Source: Chondrosia reniformis (taxonomy: Eukaryota; Porifera; Demospongiae; Chondrillida; Chondrillidae). Taken from it: a stretch of 64,000 nucleotides of DNA. Shown here one piece after another: positions 36,801 to 44,341 of this stretch. The first letter of the stretch is position 1; the number at the start of each line of letters is the position of its first letter. The DNA is taken from positions 6,622,501 through 6,686,500 of the forward strand of contig OX359201.1 of the NCBI GenBank assembly GCA_947172415.1, given 5' to 3'. A program made the position numbers and the translations under genes. The notes beneath the pieces are model-generated. The model searched no databases. It was not told the origin of the DNA and worked only from the letters and a program-made list of their open reading frames with translations.

Positions 36801-39281
36801 AGAAGCTTGGCATTCAAGTGGAGCTGGGTTTTATATTGTCAATCTTGAGGCTCTTTTCTGATATGAAGCAGACTATGACAGAAGTAAGTGCAAGTATTTA
36901 ACAGTCTCCTAAAACGGGGAAAGTGTGGAAGTACAGATGCTTTATACACCTTCTGTTAGAGCAAACTTCTGAAGGAAGACCTTGACTTTACTGAACAACC
37001 TTTGGAAAAGATCTTATTGCCACAACTAACTGCCGCTCAGAGGGATTACTTTAACAAAATACATCTCTCCCCAGTGCATGTGAGTGTCATGTGACTCTCA
37101 TATGATTGATCACCTGATTGTCATGTGACTGTACTCTGGTAGGTTGTTCTCAGCCTAAGTCTGAAACAGACTATAAGTTCAAGAGAAATTGATGTCAGAG
37201 AATCTGATGGAGTGTTCTTTGATCCTCTGGCATTAATGAAATCCTTCCTGAGCACTTTGGGAGCATTTTTTGTAGACACCACTAACTCTGACATTAAGTA
37301 GGTATCTCTCATTAGTATATAGTCAGTTTACTGGCAGTGTTGCCAGTAACTTATCTTTGTGTATGATTTAGATTGAACTACTTTGATTTGGAGCAGCGAA
37401 TCATGACTGTCCCAGAGTTGAAGGATCTAGTTATGAGTCATTACAAACAGCAGATTCTGTATCAGGTGTACAAAGTGATTTTCAATCTGAACCTCATTGG
37501 CAATCCGGTGGGAGTAGTGGGTGGTATAGCTGGTGGCTTCAAGGACCTCTTCTACGAGCCATTTCAAGGTATCTTCATCAGCCCCGAAGGCTTCATTGAG
37601 GGGCTCGGAATAGGCCTGCACTCAGCTGTGAAAGGTGGCGTTGGTAAGCTGAATGCATGAATTTTCTTATAGAACAGCATTATGGAGCCAAGGAAATACA
37701 AATAGAATTGACTGTTTACTAAACTAGGAAAGCTCTTGATCTTTGTACACACTGAAATAGTAGTGTTTCAGGATGGATATGTACAATAGGTTGTACACTT
37801 TAGCTTTAGTGTAACTAGATTGTTTTACTGTAGTTGACATCTTCATGTGCTAATGTAAATTTCCTTTGCCCCAGGAGGAGGTATTGGCTTTGCAGCCAAT
37901 ATTACGGGGAAAGTTGGTGATGCGGCGGCCTACGTAGCTCTTACAGAGGAGGAACGCGAGCTGAGAAGAGTGGAAAACAGAGATGCCACTATTACCACTG
38001 GCATTCATGGCTTCTTCAAGGATCTGGGTGGGGCAGTGACAAACATAGTCATCCAACCTGTGAAAGGCGCTAAGAAGGAAGGAATTATTGGTTTCTTCAA
38101 GGGAGCAGGGAGGGGTGTTCTGGGAGTAGTCCTGAGACCAGTGGGGGGCCTACTGGACCTAACTGCCATAACTGCTGAGAGACTGAGAAAGTGAGTACAT
38201 TGCTTCATTTCCAACCACGAGTATCCTCTCTCCTGTTCAATGCACTCTCTGTAGAGTTACTCATATTGGGGACTATGAGGTGACACAGATACGCCTTCCT
38301 AGACACATTGGAATGGACCAGGTGAGCTGTTGACTTCTATAGGCTGTTAACTGTCATGTAAACCACAAGTATTTATTTGTAGATTGTAAGACCATACTCC
38401 TACTATGCTGCTGGGGGGAAAGGAATTTTGAATGTAAGTCTTCTCTCAAAATGCTTAATTCTTGAAATGAAAATTTCACAATATTTGACTATTTTATGTA
38501 ATTTAAGTTATCAGCATGTTTGGATTATGTAATAATCATACTTCCCAGGTCATGGAACACACATGAAGCCTATAATGTATATATATACGTATTGGAGCCA
38601 TATGAATTATTTATTTATTTATATTATATTATATTAGATTATATTAAATTAGATTACCTTAGTATATTGTAACTTGCACTGTATATATACTGGTGGAAGT
38701 GCTATGGTTTGATGATCTAATCACTCTGTGTTTCAGGAGTATGACCCCAATGACAATGAGTTGCTGTACGTTGACCACATTGAGATGAAGAAGGACTCGG
38801 AAATACAAATATTTATGATCACAAACAAGTATGGTGTTTTGATCAATCAAGTTAGACCTCTACATTCCATCTTGTGGCTTGAATAGGTACGCTGTGTTGT
38901 TGTGTCATACTGGAAAGATGGAGGCCCTACTGAAGAATGCCACTTGGAAGAGAGAAGTCTTGATTGAATATGTTTCTATGGATGGGAATGCAACGGTCAA
39001 GGACAAGACAGTGTGTGTTCAAACCACTACTAGTTCACTGCTAGGCAAGAAGCACACAAAAGAAGATATAGCCTTCCTCACGCCAGAGGATGCAAAAGTA
39101 AGTTACCTCGCACAAATGTGCATTATGTAGTCACTAAATTCAGTTCACCCAAAGAACTGATATATATAATTTATGAGCCATGCAGTGGCCTTAACTGTAT
39201 ATTATAGACTCTTAAACCTTTTCCTATTAGAAAGCAGTAACTGTATTGAACAAGTCATTCAAGACTTTCAATTTGATGTAA
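6830..39281 (+). CDS. VPS13: VPS13A/C-like bridge-type lipid transfer protein, complete gene
   Basis: About 85 exons, roughly 3,760 codons, comparable to human VPS13C. First exons: 6830-6932, 7307-7350, 7699-7741, 7954-8049, 10660-10764, 10987-11066, 11388-11426, 11703-11762, 14246-14302, 15396-15470, 17066-17117, 17723-17847. Last: 37372-37643, 37875-38190, 38255-38321, 38383-38433, 38737-38828, 38887-39097, 39231-39281. The N-terminus ([35 protein letters not shown]) is the chorein domain; the C-terminal region ([27 protein letters not shown]) is the ATG2-C-like amphipathic segment, followed by a PH-like end. VPS13 proteins channel lipids between organelles at contact sites. Phase is continuous at every junction I checked except 30557/30604, which is one base out. 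In-frame ATGs lie at 6830 and 6839. Confidence 0.93.
7351..7698 (+). other. VPS13 intron 2
   Basis: Short intron between the second and third chorein exons. Two overlapping open frames here (7396-7596, 7446-7670) lack family signatures and lie wholly inside the intron. Confidence 0.6.
8868..8976 (+). repeat. Purine-rich G/A tract
   Basis: About 110 bases of almost pure A/G (GGAGGA, GAGAGG motifs) on the plus strand. It produces spurious open frames on both strands. Low complexity, within VPS13 intron 4. Confidence 0.8.
9262..10036 (+). repeat. 31-bp minisatellite, about 25 copies
   Basis: Unit GCCCTGGACCTTCCTCCTCT + TGCTCTCTGCT, with variation mainly at GGACC/GGGCC and one shortened copy near 9820. 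Because 31 is not a multiple of three and the unit has no forward stop, all three forward frames stay open over hundreds of bases, giving false Leu/Ser/Pro/Cys-rich proteins. Confidence 0.95.
11763..14245 (+). other. VPS13 intron 8 (2.5 kb)
   Basis: The flanking exons join in phase (KLFIE to SCNEEWKVG), so no exon appears to be missing. It holds a degenerate AT-rich CAGTATAATA-type repeat (about 11930-12055), a diverged relative of the MITE at 47489 (about 12145-12300), an X-box-like palindrome at 12959 and a 20-bp minisatellite at 13521-13720. Confidence 0.6.
13521..13720 (+). repeat. 20-bp minisatellite, 10 copies
   Basis: Unit AGGTAGGGCCACCTCTGATA repeated ten times, nearly identical, in VPS13 intron 8. 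On the minus strand it reads as a Tyr/Gln/Arg/Trp/Pro repeat protein, which I treat as an artefact. Confidence 0.95.
14303..15395 (+). other. VPS13 intron 9
   Basis: About 1.1 kb between SGSQAYK and [14 protein letters not shown], which join in phase. I see no exon, RNA gene or tandem array. Confidence 0.55.
15471..17065 (+). other. VPS13 intron 10
   Basis: About 1.6 kb. It contains an imperfect repeat at about 15522-15630 (TTCATACC + AATGTGTAGTAATATGTATA type). The next exon, 17066-17117 ([17 protein letters not shown]), joins in phase. Nothing else recognised. Confidence 0.55.
17932..18215 (+). repeat. 14-bp pyrimidine-rich minisatellite in VPS13 intron 12
   Basis: Unit CTATCCTCTGCTAC with variants (CTCTCCTCTGCCCC). 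It fills most of the intron between exons 17723-17847 and 18229-18347. Confidence 0.85.
18497..18665 (+). repeat. 27-bp minisatellite starting at a splice donor (VPS13 intron 14)
   Basis: About six copies of GTAGGTAGGTGTGGGGTGTG + TCCCTAT. The first copy starts at the exact 5' splice site of exon 18413-18496, and every copy begins with a GTAGGT- or GTGGGT-type donor preceded by AG. See the finding on donor-anchored repeats. Confidence 0.9.
20766..20840 (+). other. In-frame, stop-free VPS13 intron
   Basis: 75 bases between 20678-20765 and 20841-20928. It begins GTAAAA, ends CAG, is a multiple of three and has no in-frame stop, so retention would insert 25 residues without breaking the frame. 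It also contains an X-box-like palindrome. I favour an intron because the flanking sequence joins as in other VPS13 proteins. Confidence 0.5.
21724..21753 (+). CDS. VPS13 30-nt microexon carrying most of a FFAT-like motif
   Basis: Bounded by TTACAG and GTGAGT and phase-consistent on both sides. It encodes (I)DSSDEYETA(S); the next exon (21852) continues [18 protein letters not shown] fits the phospho-FFAT pattern (acidic lead, E-aromatic-x-T-A-x-E) recognised by VAP proteins at the ER. It lies near residue 848 of the predicted protein, after the [16 protein letters not shown] segment. Human VPS13A has its EFFDA FFAT at the equivalent place (near 842, from memory). Confidence 0.7.
23896..24215 (+). 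repeat. 80-bp tandem repeat, four copies, filling VPS13 intron 39
   Basis: Copies start at 23896, 23976, 24056 and 24136, nearly identical. Each begins GTTTGTG(A/G)CCCACATCAG, and the first of these GTs is the splice donor of exon 23815-23895. The last copy runs into GTTGCTCAG, the acceptor of the next exon. Confidence 0.95.
25970..26700 (+). repeat. 35-bp minisatellite, about 21 copies, filling VPS13 intron 46
   Basis: Unit CTTCTGGTCCTGGTTATGTA + ATGTGCCCCTCCCCC, with shorter variants lacking AATG. The array starts within about ten bases of the donor of exon 25724-25962 and ends 23 bases before exon 26724. Confidence 0.95.
26931..27180 (+). CDS. VPS13 exon with a Pro/Thr/Glu coding repeat
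   Basis: Begins [19 protein letters not shown], typical VPS13 sequence. At about 27070-27145 it encodes a small in-frame repeat [19 protein letters not shown], likely a flexible linker. This is a coding counterpart of the intronic minisatellites around it. Confidence 0.8.
28536..28590 (+). repeat. Two-copy 28-bp duplication starting at a splice donor
   Basis: GTAAGGCTACCTATTCCTGT occurs at 28536 and again at 28564, followed by A(T/G)GGTAG. The first GT is the donor of VPS13 exon 28451-28535, so the donor has been duplicated once. It looks like an early stage of the donor-anchored arrays. Confidence 0.85.
29280..29395 (+). repeat. (GT)n-type microsatellite
   Basis: TG/CG dinucleotide tract in VPS13 intron 56, between exons 29081-29218 and 29454-29543. 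Confidence 0.85.
29575..29873 (+). repeat. Pyrimidine-only low-complexity block
   Basis: CTCTCCTCTACCTCCCTCC-type tract, almost purely C/T with occasional A, running up to the acceptor of VPS13 exon 29878-30141. It may act as an over-long polypyrimidine tract. Confidence 0.85.
30558..30603 (+). other. VPS13 46-bp intron with a phase conflict
   Basis: The exon 30391-30557 ends in phase 2, but 30604-30753 ([12 protein letters not shown]) is only open in phase 0. The splice sites GTGAGA and TTTCAG look good. Either a base is missing in this copy or assembly, or an unconventional site is used. It is the only inconsistent junction I found in the VPS13 model. Confidence 0.55.
30758..31436 (+). repeat. 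19-bp minisatellite, about 35 copies, in VPS13 intron 61
   Basis: Unit CATCCATCCACCTACCACC. The plus strand contains no G at all through the array. It begins five bases after the donor of exon 30604-30753. The unit has no stop in any forward frame and gives a false 279-residue His/Pro/Thr-rich frame. Confidence 0.95.
31670..32000 (+). repeat. 19-bp minisatellite, about 17 copies, in VPS13 intron 62
   Basis: Unit GATGGTGACTCCTGTGTGT. The last unit runs directly into GCAG, the splice acceptor of exon 32004-32222. On the minus strand it reads as a false HTQESPS repeat protein. Confidence 0.95.
32291..32440 (+). repeat. 30-bp repeat, five copies, in VPS13 intron 63
   Basis: Unit GGCTCTTATTTCTCATGTAT + ATTACTCTAG repeated exactly five times with almost no divergence, which suggests recent expansion. 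Confidence 0.95.
33107..33290 (+). repeat. 29-bp repeat, about six copies, in VPS13 intron 66
   Basis: Unit AGCACCTCTCTGCTCTCCTC + TATACCTCT, beginning a few bases after the donor of exon 33014-33100. Confidence 0.9.
34263..34727 (+). repeat. 11-bp minisatellite with higher-order structure in VPS13 intron 70
   Basis: Core CCTATGTACTG with variants CCTGTGTACTG, CCTATATACTGA and CCTATGTACGA arranged in longer recurring blocks. It fills most of the intron before exon 34784-34831. Confidence 0.92.
36117..36616 (+). repeat. 20-bp minisatellite, about 25 copies, in VPS13 intron 74
   Basis: Unit CCCCACCCCTCCACACACTG, with some 18-bp variants at the 5' end. It occupies nearly the whole intron between 36009-36090 and 36646-36715. 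Translations on both strands are artefacts. Confidence 0.95.
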
Positions 39282-39308
39282 CCAAAAATATAACATATAA
39301 CATTGTTA

Positions 39309-40326
39309 TTAAAAAACTTTAAGTACTTTAAAATGATTATGTAAGCTTCTTGGAATGTTATCAAAATGTAGAGTTTCACTGACATTAGCATCAAACTTCT
39401 TCAACAATTCTACAAAAATCCGTAATTCTTCTCTGATCCAAGGTCGGTGGGGATCTTCTACCTGCTGAGGTGTAACGTGAACATGTATTGATGCGGACAG
39501 CTTGGCTACCACACTTAGGATGCCTCCATGCGTCACCCAGGCCCCAGATAAACCAGAATGTCCCGAATCCAACCAGAATATTGCTGATATCCTTTCAATT
39601 AATTTCCTCTCATTTTCATTAATATTACTGCTCGGTTCTGGGCGTGGCTTTGTTTGAGTGGGCGTGGTACCGTCACTGCTATCCATAGGCTCCTCCCCCT
39701 TCAGGCTGGCCTCAATACCACCCAAGATGAAGCCAACCTCATACATTAGTTGATTCAGGACTACGCATCCCTTGCTGAACCCGACGAGGATCAGCGGAAC
39801 AGAAAGGAAATCGGGGTCCTCGAGGTCGTGTCTCTTCATATTTCCACTTGTTGATTTCGATTTAATTTTGTCGACCGCTCTGGTTAGGAGGGTGTACAAG
39901 TTCAGTACTGCAGTGTTTCCGCTGTCATACTCTGGTACTCCCGTCATAGTAGAGTGAACAAACTGCTCGTAACACCCGAATATGCCGCGAAGCATTCTAT
40001 AAGGCTTTACTATCCACACTGCAGCGTCGGGAAATCTTTTGTGCAAAATGCTCGCAGTACGTTCGTAAGACCATCTGCTGTATGTCTGGACTTGGCTGCG
40101 CTGGCACTCCATCACCGACGTTAACTCCTACGTGCGTACATAGGGATGAAGATAACACATACCTAGGTTGCGAATGGTTGCGTACCTGCGTATCTCCTGG
40201 GAAATACAAAACGTTTTTAGTCCATCTTGTATCTGGTTCAGAGAGTAGCAGAGCGCACTCCTTTCCGTGTACATCCTCTATTGATAATTCATGAACATAC
40301 GCACTGTCGAAATCTTTGGCAGCCAT
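39309..40326 (-). CDS. C2orf69: C2orf69 homologue (mitochondria-associated hydrolase-like protein)
   Basis: Exon 1 is 40326-40186 (ending FPGDTQ) and exon 2 is 40127-39309, 319 aa, in phase. Diagnostic segments are NVLYFPGD, LVGFSKGCVVLNQLMYE, FWLDSGHSG...AWVTHGG and HVHVTPQQVEDPHRPW, all close to vertebrate C2orf69. GFSKG resembles a serine-hydrolase nucleophile elbow (G-x-S-x-G). Loss of human C2orf69 causes a mitochondrial and auto-inflammatory disease; its substrate is unknown to me. Its stop is 27 bases from the VPS13 stop on the opposite strand, and its ATG is 21 bases downstream of the V-ATPase G stop on the same strand. Confidence 0.92.
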
Positions 40327-40347
40327 TTTTAATAATATTACAAAAGT

Positions 40348-41067
40348 CTAATTAGTGGAATTGTCAAATTTCAGGTTTTCGTGTACTTCTGCCTTTATAT
40401 CGAACACTTTATCAATCAGCATTTCGATGACTTTGTCTCTGTTTTTAGCAACATTGATCTTCAGGTTGTTCAATTTCTCTTCCGTATCCCTATCAATCAG
40501 AGCACAAAAGTCATCTCTTGAGCCGCTAGACTGAGCAAGAGAGAGAGGGAGAGAGACAGTTCAATAGAATGGAGACAATGATTCAAAATAGCGAACAAAA
40601 TATACATTTGAAAAAAATGGCGGCTTAGTGACATTACAGATTTGGAACCATGAAAGTAATTTTCAACCTATATACAAATCAAATCCGCGGAAAGACTTTA
40701 AAAATATAAAGGAGACACGAGTGGGTAGGGGTAGTTCTTAAGAGTCCTCTTTACGCTTAAATTTCTTTTGGCATTGGCTGTTAGCGATACAAAAGTGAAG
40801 TCAAACCTTCAACTGCTGTTCTTGAAAAAGGCCCTCTCGTTCCTTCTTATAAGTGTCCACGTCTCGTCTGGCTTCTTCTACTGCAGCCTTTAGACGCGCA
40901 TTCTTCTCTAAGAAATAGAAAGACTAGTGTTTCAATCACTTGCATTCAATTTAATGGTCATTCCCTGGTCACATTAGATGCTCCTTACTTTTTCTAGCGT
41001 CCTTAACCAACTTGTCTGCTTCTCTTTCAGCGTCCATTAGTTCACGAATTCCCTTACTTTGCATCAT
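40348..41067 (-). CDS. ATP6V1G: V-type proton ATPase subunit G
   Basis: Three exons, 41067-40989, 40907-40807 and 40530-40348, 120 aa, all in phase. The protein is a charged helix: IRELMDAEREADKLVKDARK, then EEARRDVDTYKKERE, then NRDKVIEMLIDKVFDIKAEVHENL. The start matches the IQQLLQAE...A conserved in V-ATPase G and the end matches NRDEVLDNLLAFVCDIRPEIHEN of human ATP6V1G1. Subunit G is part of the peripheral stalk of the V1 sector. It sits immediately upstream of C2orf69 (21 bp) and head-to-head with GTF3C5 (95 bp between ATGs). Confidence 0.92.
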
Positions 41068-41162
41068 CTTGCAAATAACTCTCTCTGTAGAGGATTTCTA
41101 AAGTAGTCTAGTCTACCACTAAATAATCACGTGCTATTGGAATCTGTTGTGCAATTAGAAAT
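41068..41162. promoter_or_regulatory. Divergent promoter of V-ATPase G and GTF3C5
   Basis: 95 bases between the two start codons, so both promoters must lie here or inside the first exons. I see no clear TATA box. Confidence 0.55.
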
Positions 41163-44100
41163 ATGGCCGACGATCCAGCGAAGCCTCAAGAAGAGCTCGA
41201 GGAGGAGGAGGCGGCAGATCTTAGCCATAAAGATGCTACTAACGATTACGAGCTACCAGACGCCTTGCCCTATGCTTGCTCCATCGAATATCCAGGTGTC
41301 TCGCCGTCCCTTTCCTTTGTATCTGCACACCTCTTGCTATTACCTGCATATAGATGCATGTCAGATGACGTATGCGAGTGATCACTTCATAAACTGTTAT
41401 ATACACCTGCAGGAAACGTGGAGAATGTTGAAAAAGCTATCGATCATTTGGGTGGTCCAGAAACTGTGTCACAAGTACTGTTGTACCACTGCTAGTCGTG
41501 TATGGAACCCATCATGTGATCCTCTTTAATAGGCACTTACCAGTAGACTGCAGAAGCCCCTGGCGCTAAGGTTCAGGCCAAATGACTCACATTGTCAACC
41601 GGTGTTGTCAAGGTTACGAGACTGCCATGGTTTGCTGCTTAAGTGCCGACCCAAGAGGTGTACAGAGAACAAAACTGATGATGAAGAATTGGTTGAAACA
41701 GAAATAGTAGCTGCAGTGTCTAGTGTTGTGGAATTTACAGGTAGAAAGGTTCATATCAATGATCTTTGACCTTTTGACCTCACTGCTGTCTCCCGCTGTA
41801 CTGCAGACCTGTGCGACTTCCAGCTGCTCCATCCTGGCCTGACCACAGAGACCTGTAGGAGAGAACACTATGAAATTAAAGGTGAAGAACATACTCAATG
41901 AAGAAATCTGCAATTGCCACAATGTGCAGCCAGTATATGCTTACAATTCTCTGTGTCATCCATTGAATATTTATTATTTATAATTCATTGTTTATATCCA
42001 TCAAACATTCATATTGCTCTTCCCAGGATTGCTATCTAAAGACCACTTGACAGCTAATGTTCCACTGTTCCTGCCACCAACCTCATTTTCAAAATATAAA
42101 CCAATGCAATATAGGTTAGCCGGTATTCACATAAGTTAGCCGGTATTCACATAAGTTAGCCGGTATTCACATAGGTTAGCCGGTATTCACATAGGTTAGC
42201 CGGTATTCACATAGGTTAGCCGGTATTCACATAGGCTAGCCAGTATTCACATAAGTTAGCCAGTATTCACATAAGTTAGCCAGTATTCACATAGGCTAGC
42301 CAGTATTCACATAGGCTAGCCAGTATTCACATAGGTTAGCCAGTATTCACATAAGTTAGCCAGTATTCACATAGGTTAGCCAGTATTCACATAGGTTAGC
42401 CGGTATTCACATAGGTTAGCCGGTATTCACATAGGTTAGCCGGTATTCACATAGGTTAGCCAGTATTCACATAGGTTAGCCAGTATTCACATAAGTTAGC
42501 CAGTATTTACATAGGCTAGCCAGTATTCACATAGGTTAGCCAGTATTCACATAGGCTAGCCGGTATTCACATAGGTTAGCCAGTATTCACATGAGTTAGC
42601 CGGTATTCACATAGGTTAGCCGGTATTCACATTGGTTAGCCGGTATTCACATAGGTTAGCCGGTATTCACATAGGCTAGCCAGTATTCACATAGGTTAGC
42701 CAGTATTCACATAGGTTAGTCGGTATTCACATAGGTTAGCCGGTATTCACATAGGCTAGCCAGTATTCACATAGGTTAGCCAGTATTCACATAGGTTAGT
42801 CGGTATTCACATAGGTAAACTGGTATTCACATAGGTAAACTGGTATTCACATAGGTTAGCCAGTATTCACATAGGTTAGTCGGTATTCACATAGGTAAAC
42901 TGGTATTCACATGGGGTATCTAGTAAATTTACTATTTCACTTACAGACTTGAAGAGGAGGATCCTTCATCAGAAACTTCTAAAAAGGGTTTTTCCCTATT
43001 CCATCCCCTTTCCATTCCACTGGACCATGCTGGACGTATCCCACAATAACTAAAGTGTTGTATAGTCTATGCCTGCAGCCATGTTGTTCCTTAATTAAGT
43101 GGTCTAGCTGTACCAGATTCCCATCCTAGCATAGCAGTTATCAAAAATGAGGAATTTATTAGTAAACTAAAAAAGGTAGCAAATTACTTACCAACTAAAT
43201 GCAGTACAGCTGCTTTATGTGACTTGTTCTTTAGCTGTTTGAGGAACAACCAATCTGGTCCAAATTTGCACTCTCGTATCATCTTAAACAACAAGTTAGA
43301 CAAAGGTGAGTTTTATGTTGTCACTTTGTCCTAAGGTTTGGAAGCAAGCAATGAAATGCACATCTGGCCTTCTCAGATGTGACTATGCAACTAGTTCTCT
43401 GTTAGCAAGTTGTGTTCACATCTCTAGCTGTAGCAGCTGTGTTCCAGAAGGTGGTGTGTACTTGTGGTGAGTTAACTTTTCTTGAACCACAGGCATCTTG
43501 CTTTGGTTTCGTACCACTTCCTGAGTGGTCCATGGAGGTTGCTGTACATTCGATTTGGTTATGATCCACGAAAGTCAGTAGAAGCAAAAATGTAAGCAAA
43601 AAATATTATTTTTGCAGTGTCATAGAGGGCATGAGTAAATATGAGGAGGAAGATGGAGGGAAGGAGAGATGATAATGGGTCAAGTTTGTCTGTAATCCCT
43701 TAGAGATATTTACTGTTCTATTTATGGATGTAGATACCAGGGAATAAATGTTCGATTCAGCACACACTCTCTTCAGGGAAGGTCAGAGGCATTGCTGAAG
43801 TTTGGGGACCACCAACCCGGAGCTGAACAAGAGACGGACCAGCCACTGCTTGAAGAGGATGACTCAAATACAAATAGTCTTGCTGTGATTGATGAAAGGC
43901 TGTATGTTTCTATAGCCTTGTTCATCTCCTGTAGGATCAACCATTAAGTTGAATCTCTCTTTATAGTCATGCATTTTATTCTGACCGCCCCCCTGTCAAA
44001 CGAAGAATTATGTATCAGCTCTGCTTCATAAGAGATGATGCTGTTCAGAAATTGGTCCATGCTAACGATGGTTTTGAACCCTCAGAGTTTAGTGTAAGTA

Positions 44101-44256
44101 CATATATAGCATTCCCATTATGAATGTAGCCTCCAAAATAACACAATATATTATAAACAGCCCACCACAGGATGGTACACTAATGAGGATTTCGAAAAAA
44201 TTAAGAAGAAGATGGTTGAAGTAACGAATACTTTCAAGCAACACCCACATCTGTAA
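41163..44256 (+). CDS. GTF3C5: General transcription factor 3C subunit 5 (TFIIIC63)
   Basis: Eleven exons, 443 aa, phase-consistent: 41163-41295, 41413-41474, 41533-41740, 41807-41881, 42027-42114, 42947-43035, 43108-43294, 43493-43591, 43734-43901, 43967-44093, 44161-44256. Family marks are SIEYPG near the start, LALRFRPNDSHCQPV, and FLSGPWRLLYIRFGYDPRK, which matches the ITGPWRSLWIRFGYDPRK region of human GTF3C5; the end has RIMYQLCFIRDD. TFIIIC binds the A and B boxes of tRNA genes to recruit RNA polymerase III. The intron after 42114 is almost entirely a 20-bp minisatellite that copies the splice donor. Confidence 0.92.
42112..42915 (+). repeat. 20-bp minisatellite, about 40 copies, copying the GTF3C5 splice donor
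   Basis: Unit ATAGGTTAGCCGGTATTCAC with G/A, T/C variants. Exon 42027-42114 ends in ATAG and the intron begins GTTAGC, so the exon/intron boundary itself is the repeat unit. Several of the last units read ATAGGTAAAC, a stronger donor than the first. Confidence 0.95.
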
Positions 44257-44341
44257 TTTAACCAATTTGGATTAATGATGTCATCAGTTATTTTATCCCC
44301 CTAAACGTTCGCATGAATATCATTTGTCGCGGAGACTAGAG

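Noticed and set aside
42112-42915. CRISPR-like array
   Set aside because: Units are directly contiguous with no spacers, the genome is eukaryotic, and no cas genes are present; it is a minisatellite.
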